From contig OZ007570.1 in the NCBI GenBank assembly GCA_963931925.1, positions 43,112,187 to 43,176,186 of the forward strand: a stretch of DNA of 64,000 nt, read 5' to 3'. A program made the position numbers and the translations under genes. Shown here piece after piece: positions 46,601-56,498 of the stretch. The DNA comes from Onchidella celtica (Eukaryota; Mollusca; Gastropoda; Systellommatophora; Onchidiidae). Within the stretch, counting starts at the first letter, position 1. Each line of letters begins with the position of its first letter. The notes beneath the pieces were generated by a model, which saw nothing but the letters and a program-made list of their open reading frames with translations, was not told where the DNA came from and did not search any database.

Positions 46601-48357
46601 CCAATGATGAGCTGGGCGCCTGGAAAACAACCAACGACTGCTTCGACTTCCCCGCTAAGGAAAGGTGTATCTATCATTATTCTTGCCATGGGTAATTTCT
46701 CAATGGCCCCCGAAAATTGGATGCACGGGACAGTCTCACCTGTAAGCTGTGAATCCCGAATGCAGTCTCTATGCACTCCCACAACGGTAGATCCCGTATC
46801 TCGTAAAACCGAGACTGGTTCGTCCCCAACAAACCCCGGATAAACCCTAAGACCACCTCCTGTATGACATGAATTTATAACGGGGATCTTTCTCCCACAA
46901 GGTAAAACACCGGAAGATAATAACTTCTCACAACTGGGACACTTAGAATACTGTCCGCCTCCGTTGTCCGATGTAACACACGCCGCCGCATGATGAAATT
47001 TATTTGGGGAACATGGACTGGAGCTACTGTCCACGTTCGCCGCTATCCTACCTGCAGGGCAGTTCACGCTGATGTGATCTGCTCTTCCGCAGTTCCAACA
47101 CTTCGCGGCCCTACACTCGCGCGAAAAGTGACCCACGCGTCCGCAAGTCCAACACTCCGCTCCCTGTGCTGCTCTAGGCCTGGGTCCCCGTGACCCCTCG
47201 CGACCGGAACTAGAGTCCCTATGCCGTCGGTCATCGGCAAAGGTCACAACTCGCCCCCGGCCATTACCGCGACCTAGCCCTCCTGCTCGGTCAAACTTAC
47301 CGGATCCATACGCCGGTGATTGGTGATAGCCCCTATGCTGCCCCTGGGCTTGCCCACTATAGGCACCACGCTGACGCGACCTGTCCCTAAGTCCTGCCGG
47401 CGACCCCTCGACAACGGCGACGTACCCCGCATCTTGGACGTACGCCCTGGCGACTGGTTTGGACGGATGCGCCGTACGGTATGCTTCCGCCAACTTAGAC
47501 GCCTCCTGCACCGTCGCGGGTTCGTTCTCTTTCAGGAAAGCCACCAGATCTTTGTGGCACGACGCGTACAGCTGGTCACGGATCATTACGTCTTTCAGTT
47601 TAGCAAAATCCGCGCCCACATGCGCCAGGTCTACCCAGTTCGCGAAATACTCCGTTAGTCTCGCGACGAAGGCAGCAAAGTCCTCCCTGGTGTCTGCACG
47701 TGCTCGCCTAAACTGCTCCTGGAAATATTCCTCGGTACGCGCAAATCGGCGAAGCAGCAAAGCCTTCAGCTTATCGTAGTCTTGCACGTCTTCGCGCTGT
47801 AGCTCTTTAAAGTAGGTTAACGCTCGCCCCTGCAATAGCGATGCCAGGTACGTGGCCCATAATTCCTTATTTTCCCCCCATTGCAATTGTGCGTTCAGTT
47901 CGAACCTGTAAAGGAAGGCGTCTATGTCGTCCTTCCGGTCGTCGAACGTAGGGAGCTTAATCCTAACGCCACCTTTATTGGGTACCTGCCGCTCAACTGT
48001 TTCTGTTGGCGCACTCTTTTTGATTTCCAACTCCGCTATTCTTACTCGCGCGTCTGTCTCCCGCTCTTGAGCTTCTATCTCCTTTAACCTTATCTCCTGC
48101 TCCCGTTCTTGAGCTTCTATCTCCTTTAACTTAAGCTCCCTCTCCTGTTACTTATCCTTAGCCTCTCTCTCCTGCTCCTGAGCCTTAGCCTCTTTTTCCT
48201 CTTCTCTCTGTCGCTCTTGAGCCTCTTTTTCTCGCTCTCTATCCTTAGCACGCTCATCGCGCAAATCCGCCTGCTGTTCTTTAATCCAGCCGCGTAGCTC
48301 CTCTCCCTCCAGGCCAAGTTCCTTACCCAACTTCATTAGTTGTTGGAGTTCCGCCAT
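43645..48357 (-). pseudogene. gag-pol polyprotein of copy 2, one nonsense codon
   Basis: The frame from the ATG at 48355-48357 to the stop at 43645 has the same length as in copy 1 (4713 nt), but codon 70 is TAA (48148-48150) where copy 1 has CAA. This splits off a 69-residue N-terminal coiled-coil piece. A downstream ATG at 48028-48030 opens 1461 codons that still include the SCAN-like capsid, both CCHC knuckles, protease, integrase, reverse transcriptase (FFDD) and RNase H. About 25 amino-acid differences from copy 1 are visible, roughly 98 percent identity. No other break was found. Without read-through or re-initiation the copy cannot make a full Gag. Its enzymes might still be supplied, but that is inference. 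Confidence 0.92.
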
Positions 48358-49303
48358 TTCACAGATTTATGGTTATGGTATATATTTAAAAAAACGGCTA
48401 ACCTGTCGGTATGATAACTAACGACACGACCAGGGACCTGAGATCACACCAGATATAACAATACCCGGTTGTCTCAAATACAATTCATAAATCTACCTTT
48501 ACAGCACAACTAATTCTATATCTATAAAATGCCTAGCACTATTAATTATAAAAGAAAATAGAAATGACAAGAATGAAGAAATATAGTAGAAGGACCACAA
48601 GTACGTCAAGGACAACGAACCAGACTAGGACAAAGCTTCTACAAAAAAAAACTATAATGGAAAAAAATGCAACCTACTACGCCGATTATACTACACGGTA
48701 CAACAAGAACAGAGTCTGAAAAAAAAGAACGTATCTATAGATAGGTAGGGAGAGGGACAAGAGAATACGTCTTCCTGCGGAACAGAGAAGATATCGACGC
48801 TACAACTAAACACTAACAAAGCCCTACAGAATGTTCACCGTGATGAACGAAGTTCCAAGTTTATCACACCTTTTTTTTAAAGGATAAACTAGGTTCAACA
48901 CAGCAAACGAAAACAGCAAAAACAGAGAAAAAGACAGATTAAAGGAACAGCCCCCGATCCAGGGCACAAAATTTCAGCTTCACTTAACTTCGAATTTTGA
49001 GTTTAACTCCTCCCCTTAATCGGAGCTCTGGCTGCTTGTCTCCTCAGGCTGGCACACACACTCTGCAGAAATTTAAGTACACATTAATACATATTCATCA
49101 AAATACATGCATCAATACATATTATTATTCATAACCATACATAAATCATACCATCATGACATTCCCATTCATCCCACGAACAAAGACAACAGCACGAATT
49201 CCTAGCACAACAGAAAAACAACTAGATATAACGAATACACAATGTCAAAATGACCACAGGTAAACAGGACGAGCCCCCAGTGTCACAACGGACGAGCCCC
49301 CAG
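48358..49303 (-). other. leader and duplicated primer-binding site, copy 2
   Basis: The minus-strand leader between LTR and gag. Next to the LTR, two copies of the tRNA-Pro complement lie at 49289-49302 (14 of 14) and 49266-49279 (13 of 14), 23 bp apart. The rest of the leader is A-rich on the plus strand and similar to the copy 1 leader, with many small differences. Confidence 0.8.
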
Positions 49304-50539
49304 TGTCACAAATCCCAGACTGGGAGATGTAATAAGTATGACAGGACAACAATCACGAACAACAAGTTTAACACTTAACAGAACAACCCATCAGACTCAC
49401 ACATTTATTAAACATAATTATACATATAATAGCGCAATTACATACATTATATTATTGAAATGCACTGCCGTACAACGGCCTTATTCTCACACACACTCTC
49501 CCTCGGATCCACAATCCGGTAGTTACTCCTAAAGGCACTTCGGCCTCAGCCTCTCCCCTCAGGGTCTTAATAGCACCCTAGTAATTCACTGGCACCGCAG
49601 TCTCTCAATATCACATTCCTATTGTCATACCCCTAGCACTCCCCTAGCACCTCAGCAGGGCAATAACACATTATTATTTCCATAGCCATCAACATGGCAA
49701 CAACATAGTATCAGTTCACTAGCCTATCAACATGGCAACAATATAGTATCTCATTCACTCTCATATCTACGTCCCTGTCCGTGGCCTGACTGCCACGACT
49801 TTATGTGCCTCTACTGTCCTGCACTGACAGCCTCACTTCTGGCCTATGTGTGGCCTCCGGCCCTATGCTGGCCTATCCCCTGTGCTCATCGAGGTGGCTC
49901 TGCGGCCCGTCCCCGACACCTACAAGAATAACATTACATTGGTATAATACCCTACCATTTCTATTCACTCCACCTCTCCTTACAACCCATGAAACGTACA
50001 CACACTAGTTCACCTTTCACTCACCACACATCTTACGGGAACACACCTCCATCGGAGTACACACTACTCACTCGCGCTACAAATCCATGAACTCACTTCC
50101 ATCTATCGCTCGTGGCGCACATTGCTATATCCAATATCAAGGACTTCCACCTTCCTCACATATACTTATTCACATCATGGTAATAGACGAATATAATATA
50201 ATACATCAATCATAATAATCAATCAACGTTCTACATACCAGTCATTACTGGAACAACACTCATCCGTCTCCCGACTGCTTTCACTTATGTCCGCCCGCTG
50301 GGCTCTTATTCACAGGTCCGCTCCGTCGGACCTTCTAACTTGCAGTGATAGTTATACAGCGCTTTCGCCTCCTTCAGACTTCCACACCACTCATACACGC
50401 ACGCTTTTCCCACTTGTCTGCCTGAGTTATTTTTACTCTTCCCCTTTCACGTCTTTTCCTATTAGTCTGTCGTGAGCTCTTCTTATTCTACACCCGCTCT
50501 GTAGCAATCCCCTTAATTGCACTCACTCCACTCGTGACA
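49304..50539 (-). repeat. 5' LTR, copy 2
   Basis: 1236 bp, the partner of the LTR at 42054-43289, with the TAAAT target duplication on its outer side. Confidence 0.9.
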
Positions 50540-50604
50540 TAAATGGTGACGTAGAGCGCAATTGCGTCACATGAAACCTTAAAATGGCGAACCATGACTC
50601 GAAA

Positions 50605-50937
50605 CAGAGAGTATAGATGTATAGAGAGGTTTCACTATTGGTCGATTTGCTCTGCGAGACACGGGAGGCTCCGCGAAACCAGTGTTAGCATGGAGCGGAA
50701 AGTAGGTCGCTGCGGTAAACAAAACCGGTTTGTACATTTCCACGGGGCGTAAGAACTTACAAACGGCTCTAAATAGTTTCAGTCAGCCCAAAAATATGAG
50801 CAAGCCATACTAAAGAGATATGCACATCGTATTTGGTGAAGGCGGTCTCTTTCAATTCTTCAATTTCTTGTTTACCGCAGCGACCTAGTTTCGCGATTTG
50901 GCGGAAGTGAACCCTCTCTATACATCTATACTCTCTG
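50605..50937. mobile_element. MITE with 25-bp perfect inverted ends
   Basis: The inverted ends at 50605-50629 and 50913-50937 start CAGAGAGTATAG and match over 25 bp. They are flanked by a 7-bp direct repeat CTCGAAA (50598-50604 and 50938-50944). A second, perfect 20-bp inverted pair lies inside (50703-50722 and 50868-50887, GGTCGCTGCGGTAAACAA core). The CAG start and 7-8-bp duplication suggest a hAT-type nonautonomous element. Confidence 0.85.
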
Positions 50938-51208
50938 CTCGAAATAGATCTAAATGATGCCGAAACAATGAAAAATGAAACGTAGAAGCCTGAACATTTC
51001 ATAATTTCTGATATAGCCCATGTTAATTTCGCACTGATAATATGCTATTGTGCAAAGTTTGAAGCCTGAGTGTGATGCGGTTCCTGAGCTTAGGTGACCA
51101 AAGTTTCGAGTTACCAAAATATAATTATATAGACTAGGTGCTCGATTTTACCTACCAAAGCATCAGGGACAGGAAAATATGAGAAAAATCCCCAAATTCC
51201 ATCATGCC

Positions 51209-51290
51209 TGCACCGACCGGGAATCGAACCCGGTACCTTTGGCATGAGAGGCGGACACCTTACCTCTGGAGTCTAGACCAACGTGGCCCC
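51209..51290 (-). repeat. tRNA-derived SINE head
   Basis: On the minus strand there is an A-box-like AGAGGTAAGGTGTCC and a perfect B box GGGTTCGATTCCC (plus-strand positions 51219-51231), spaced as in a tRNA. The lack of a clean acceptor stem and the flanking sequence favour a SINE over a working tRNA gene. Confidence 0.7.
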
Positions 51291-51325
51291 CAGTAGTTGC
51301 ACTAAATCTAAGTTACGTTATTAGA

Positions 51326-52262
51326 CAGTCCGCGCATAGACGTGACGTCGGCGAAAGTTACCCAACGCGGAGGAATTTGTCCATTTTCGCACTATTTTGG
51401 GTCTCACTTTGTTGCGATTCAGCTGTGAGAGTTACGAAAGTAACTTTGCAACTGCTGTCGATACGGAGCTTCTATTTGTGGACTTTCCACCTGGAAGCAA
51501 GCTTTTCTTCACGATATGAATGGATTTTTATGAATTATTAATCTTTTTTTCGTGCGAATTTGATGGCCACTTTTTCTGTCCGTGACTGATATGTTCAAAA
51601 GGCTTCATTTTTCAACATATGGTGAAAACCCGATTTCGCTGTGGTAGCGTAGCGCCCTACTTTTGGCATGACCTACTTTATCGAAGTGGGGCTGCCTTCC
51701 CGATTCAGAACTTTAAAATCAGATTAATCTTCGTCCCTTAATCCTGTTGGTACCACAGTTTTGTGAACAAGACTTTATTCTGAAAACTTACGAACATTTA
51801 TCCTTTTTTTTTTTTACAGTAGGAAGGGCGTAATCACGGGCAAGCTTGAGAAAAATGTGTGTGACTGCAAACATAGATCTAGGTCACGCTGCTTTCGTTG
51901 TTCAACTTTCTGAAAGAGAGAGGGGGGGTGGAAAGTGGTACAGCTTGTGATTACTTAGGCCTAATGCAAAAGATATACATGTAGCTTAGTTAAGCCATCT
52001 TCGTTGAACAGCCGCTGCAATGCACATGTGGGTCACAATCACTGAATCAGTAGGGAAGGCGCCGGAAGATGCATGCAAGGCTAGCGTCCTTTGGTCTGTT
52101 GTTCCACGCGAATAAGCTCCCTTCTCTCCCATTAGCACCGAACAGCACGTCGATGCGCGGAGTGTGCTTCGCTACCTTAAAGAGTGCGTTACGCTGCGCT
52201 TCGGGTGGCTTTTCATAAGTAACTTCAGGCCAACGTGATGCCCCGGTGCGGACTCTCTGTGA
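51326..52262 (+). repeat. 0.95-kb dispersed repeat, copy A
   Basis: Matches 53909-54857 in the same direction over its whole length with scattered substitutions and small indels; both copies start GTCCGCGCA or similar and run to GATGCCCCGG. No frame stays open in both copies, so it is probably a nonautonomous transposon or a segmental duplicate. The tail at 52263-52306 is an inverted match to about 39658-39696. Confidence 0.8.
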
Positions 52263-52309
52263 CTTAGATCTAGATCTAGAGTTGGCCTCAAGCAGCCTGT
52301 TCAGTAGAC

Positions 52310-52922
52310 AGTCCGCGCCATAAAGATACTATTATATGCTAGAGTCCGCATGCATGCACAAGTGCAACGCGTCGCCATGGCCTACATGCGCGCCAAGTTG
52401 ACTTGGGTTGGATTCGCTAGCGAGCAAGCGCTGGCTGTTCGACGTCTCACGGAATAGTAACCCCATCCTCGCCTATAATTATGTCAAAGCCATAATAGAC
52501 AGTGTTTTACATAGAAAGCTATAGCTGAACAGTGAACACCTAATTATTTTCTCTATTTGGTTTTGTAATCAGACGACGTCCCCCGAACAATATTCTTCAA
52601 AATAACAGGTTCACAAGTGGTAAAACTAGTAAAGAGTCATGAAAATTACAACATGCATAGCTTTGGAAAGAAAATCATGAGAAGGGCATATTAGTAGTAT
52701 ATAACAAGGAAAAATGTTCTCCTTCATACAGAAACAAAAAATATTTTAGAGGTGTAACTGGATCATAGAAAGAAAGAAAAGAATAGACATGAAAAGAAAA
52801 GAAGAAAAGGAGGGGAGCAGAGGGAGAGAGCAAAACAAAGTCCTGTAAGAAAGGGAATAAAATTACTTTTGGCGGTATGTAATCCCTGGGTGATATATTA
52901 TGTTGTCTGTCAGCACATGATC
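52310..52922. other. no gene seen
   Basis: A/T-rich, purine-rich near 52750-52850. I see nothing supportable here. Confidence 0.45.
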
Positions 52923-53386
52923 TACTGATGTAGAAAAAGATTCGTTTTGTTTAGCTTGTGTCTAACTGACCCTATATCCCCGCGAACATATCTTTGGGTG
53001 AAGGTTTTGCCATGGTGGTGCAGCATTGTTTTGCAAATTAGTTCATAGGCCTTGTTAATGATCTGGGTTGGGTAGCTGTCTTGGCTTTGGAGATGGCAGT
53101 CATAAAAATGCGACTTCCGAGGCCATCAAATGCTTTGGAGCCAAGTACTTCTGGCACTGCCAATGTCACTTTCAGTGTTGTAACCGCTGACACCGACTGT
53201 ATGGGGTGCTTAGTCGTAAGCAGATGCCGTAAAACTTGGTCCGCCTTTTTGATAATACCAAACATGTCTTTGCTTGCATAAAGCAACCCCCCACTATCTC
53301 TTCTCTCGGAGAAATGGGTCATACTCATAGCAGCATTTTGGTCGGAAAACGAGGATTGAAAATTCGAAGAGTTGTGTAACATCTGG
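52923..53386 (-). pseudogene. possible DNA-transposase C-terminal exon, one frameshift
   Basis: After an acceptor-like CCCCAG the minus strand reads into ERRDSGGLLYASKDMFGIIK and KADQVLRHLL. Near 53070-53080 the sense frame changes and continues as SYPTQIINKAYELICKTMLH up to a stop at 52923-52925. The pattern S-G-G-L-x-x-x-S-x-x-x-x-x-I-x-x-A-x-x-x-x-R resembles the C-terminal region of P-element/THAP9-like transposases. I recognise the pattern only loosely. It could instead belong to an unrelated host gene or another transposon family. Confidence 0.4.
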
Positions 53387-53389
53387 GGT

Positions 53390-53908
53390 TTGTTCCAGAC
53401 CTTTCAAAATCGAAAATTAAAGATTGGAATGACACTTACATAATGAAATTAGGAGTGAGAGAACCACTTTCATGACAAAGGCTGAAAAAATCAGCACAGT
53501 GACGCAGACAACAATCTGGTAATACCCCACGATATACTCATATTGATAAATATATTACAATAGGTTTTGATCTCTAGCCCTTCCCTCTTCTCAATCCAAT
53601 GCACTAAACGATCAAGTTGTTTGGACATATGTTTCATTCATATCAATGAGGAATTAGGCCTATGGAGATAACCTTGCCACCCAGTCCCATCATGGCTGTC
53701 TGTTTTAACTGAGACAATCCAAAACACAAGAGGGTGGGGGTGGGAGGGGCATGATGCAGTATTAGATGACAGGTAAATCTAGACACTATTAGCCCAGAAC
53801 ATTTAATATCCTATCGCCACCCCAACTCAAAATGGCCGCCACGCGATTCTAGTGGTTCCAAGCCGTGCGGCACCGTGCGTACTCTAGTATTTAATACTAT
53901 CTCTGTGG
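53390..53908. other. no gene seen
   Basis: Noncoding in appearance; a G-rich patch lies near 53730. Confidence 0.45.
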
Positions 53909-54857
53909 TCCGCGCACAGACGTGACGTCGGCGAAAGTTACCCAACGCGGAGGAATTTGTCCATTTTCGCACTATTTTGGGCTTAGGTGCGAATCGGCTG
54001 TGAGAGTTACGAAAGTAACTTTGCAACTGCTGTCGATACGGAGCTTCCATTTGTGGACTTTCCACCTGGAAGCAAGCTTTTTTTCACGATATGAAGGTTT
54101 TTTTTTTAATGAATCTTTTTTTCGTGCGAATTTGATGACCACTTTTTCTGTCCATGACTGATATGTTCATAAAGCTTCATTTTTCAACATATGGTGAAAA
54201 CCCGATTTCGCTGTGGTAGCGTAGCGCCCTACTTTTTCCAGCTCGCATGACCTACTTTATCGAAGTGGGGCTGCCTTCCCGATTCAGAACTTTAAAGTCA
54301 GATTAATCTACGTCCCTTAATCCTGTTGGTACCACAGTATTGTGGACAAGACTTTGTTCTGACAACTTACGAACATTTATCCTTTTTTTTTTTTTTATTT
54401 ACAGTAGGAAGGGCGTAATCACAGGCAAGCTTGAAAAAAATTTGTGTGACTGCGAACGTAGATCTAGGTCACCCGGCTTTCGTTGTTCAACTTTCTGAAA
54501 GAGAGAGAGAGGGGGGGTGGGGTGGAAAATGGTACAGCTTGTGATTACTTAGGCCTAATGCAAAAGATATACTGTATGTAACTTAGTTAAGCCATCTTCG
54601 TTGAACAGCCGCTGCAATGCACATGTGGGTCACAATCACTGAATCAGTAGGGAAGACGCCGGAAGATGCATGCAAGGCTATCGTCCTTTGGTCTACTGTT
54701 CCACGAGAATAAGCTCCCTTCTCTCCCATTAGCACCGAACAGCACGTCGGTACGCGGAGTGTTCTTCGCTACGACAAGTAGTGTGTTACGATGCGCTTCG
54801 GGTGGCTTTTGATAAGTAATTTTAGGCCAACGTGATGCCCCGGCGCGGATTCTCTAA
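53909..54857 (+). repeat. 0.95-kb dispersed repeat, copy B
   Basis: The second copy of the block at 51326-52262, about 2.58 kb downstream and in the same direction. It continues into a segment (about 54855-55075) that is repeated in inverted form at about 39390-39605. Confidence 0.8.
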
Positions 54858-55186
54858 TGTGTGTTGTGTTCAGGTTGTTTCAAAAAGTCACTGTTGCAGT
54901 GCCTTTTGAAAATTATAACAGCTTTGTCAAGTTGCCTAAGCTTGGGGAAACTATGTAGCCTATAGGCCTGAGCACATCTGGCATTACAGCATGTGTCAGG
55001 GAGAGAGGGAGATGGACGAGAGGAATGGGTGTCGAGAAGAAAGGTGGGGGTGGAGAGGGGAGGGAGGACGAGGTCGGGGGGGGGGGGCAGTGAGAGAGAG
55101 AAAAAAAGATGGCATGGATAGGAGAAACGAAGTGCGTATTCGCAGACGTCTGCGAATAAGATGCCCATCTCAATATTTTGCAGTCT

Positions 55187-55275
55187 GCGATGGCGCAATG
55201 GCTAGCATTCGCGGTTATCAGTCAGAGACTATGGGTCCGGTCCTGGGTTCAAACCTACGGCGGAGCACATTTTTT
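55187..55275 (+). repeat. tRNA-derived SINE or tRNA pseudogene
   Basis: The A-box-like TGGCGCAATGGCTAGC and B-box-like GGGTTCAAACC are spaced as in a tRNA and are followed by a run of T. I cannot form a convincing acceptor stem, so I call it tRNA-derived and not a working tRNA. Confidence 0.6.
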
Positions 55276-56498
55276 TTTTTTTTTAAACCTAGGATTGCTT
55301 ATTTTTAAGGAAAACAATTTTTTTTTTTTTAAAGATTTTGCAAAATTGATGTCGTGGGGAAATTTATCAATTTGTTACTTGATCTAGTGTGCTCGAGATT
55401 ACTTTATTCCTGTTCATTTTATTTATTCCTGTTCACTCAACGGGAAGAAATAAAAATGTAAAATCAAATTTTAAACATGTAAATGATTTCTTTTAGACAG
55501 TGCGAATTAAACAGCTCATCTCTCTCCGCGGTAACATGGATCTAGTTGTCATGTTTTATTTTACTACATTTTTTGTTTCCATGGAAGTTTAATTCATTTT
55601 TATTTGTTCTGTCTGACTTTCTCTGTGATTTCACACCCGACAAAATTGGCTAATAATAATAATCCATCTAAAAAAAATTGTAAAAAATATTTTTTTAAAT
55701 CCTAGCCAGTGGGGGGTGGGGGGGGGGGGGTGCGCGGGGGCCGCAGTAAAAAAGTCACCTACCAAGAAAGTCAGATCTTGCGGAGCCTCGAATCCCCCCC
55801 CCCCCCCAACTCGGCAGGCGAGTTTAGTTCTGATAGGTTTTGGAATAGAAAAAAAGGAATGATGTGGGGCAGAGGACGAACTCTTCTGGCTTTCCGATTT
55901 CCCCCTTGACACGCTGTTTGTTTACTCTGGTCCGTTTCTGAATGAGAAGTGATGCGCATCGTTTGTTTTGGTCATGTGATTGAGATGGACGCTCGGGTGG
56001 CCGCCGCTTCGTCGAGCGAAGGAATTGTTCGTTTCAGCTTTTCAATGTAGATCTATGTATGTGAAGTTAATCCGATCTTTCTAGACTTTTATCACTTGCT
56101 AAAATTCAGAGGGCTTTGGTTTTCGCCTGCTGGTTATGGTGCTTGGGGCGATTTTGTATCCCATAAACAGCTCTCGCCATCAAAAATGTTTTGGTGAAAG
56201 TTTCATCGATAACTCAATTGAAGTTGAACGCCATTTTACGCCGAGGAGGTTGTCAGGTGACGTATAAGGAACTCTTCCTAAATAAAAATCCCAAACAGAA
56301 AATCCACCTGCGAATAAGATTCTGATCGTCTGCGAATAAGCGTGGCCTAGGTATTGGTTAAATTGGTTGGGGTGTCAGGGGAAGGAAGGAGGACGGGGTC
56401 AGGTTTATCCCTTACCAAGGCCTCATCTAGACCTGTCCAGATTAGATCTAGGCCTATTACATCAAAATAATATTATGTCCATGGTACCGTTCGTAGAG
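55276..56498. other. no gene seen; poly-G and poly-C runs
   Basis: Contains T-runs near 55318, a G-run near 55715-55730 and a C-run near 55795-55808. Open frames across these are short and have no domain. Confidence 0.45.

Larger units (their letters stand above)
42054..50539 (-). mobile_element. Gmr1-like LTR retrotransposon, copy 2
   Basis: An 8486-bp element on the minus strand with 1236-bp LTRs (42054-43289 and 49304-50539) and a 5-bp target duplication TAAAT (42049-42053 and 50540-50544). The LTRs differ from each other at one site that I found (42649 C, 49899 T), so the insertion is young. The internal region is almost the same as copy 1, but the U3 start of the LTR is rearranged and about 44 bp longer. 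The primer-binding repeat has two units, not three. The element lies within a copy of the diverged repeat whose relative at about 40412-40440 shows the uninterrupted target. Confidence 0.95.

Noticed and set aside
55187..55275. Functional tRNA gene
   Set aside because: A and B boxes are present but no complete cloverleaf with a paired acceptor stem could be drawn. The same holds for 51209-51290 and 60984-61077.
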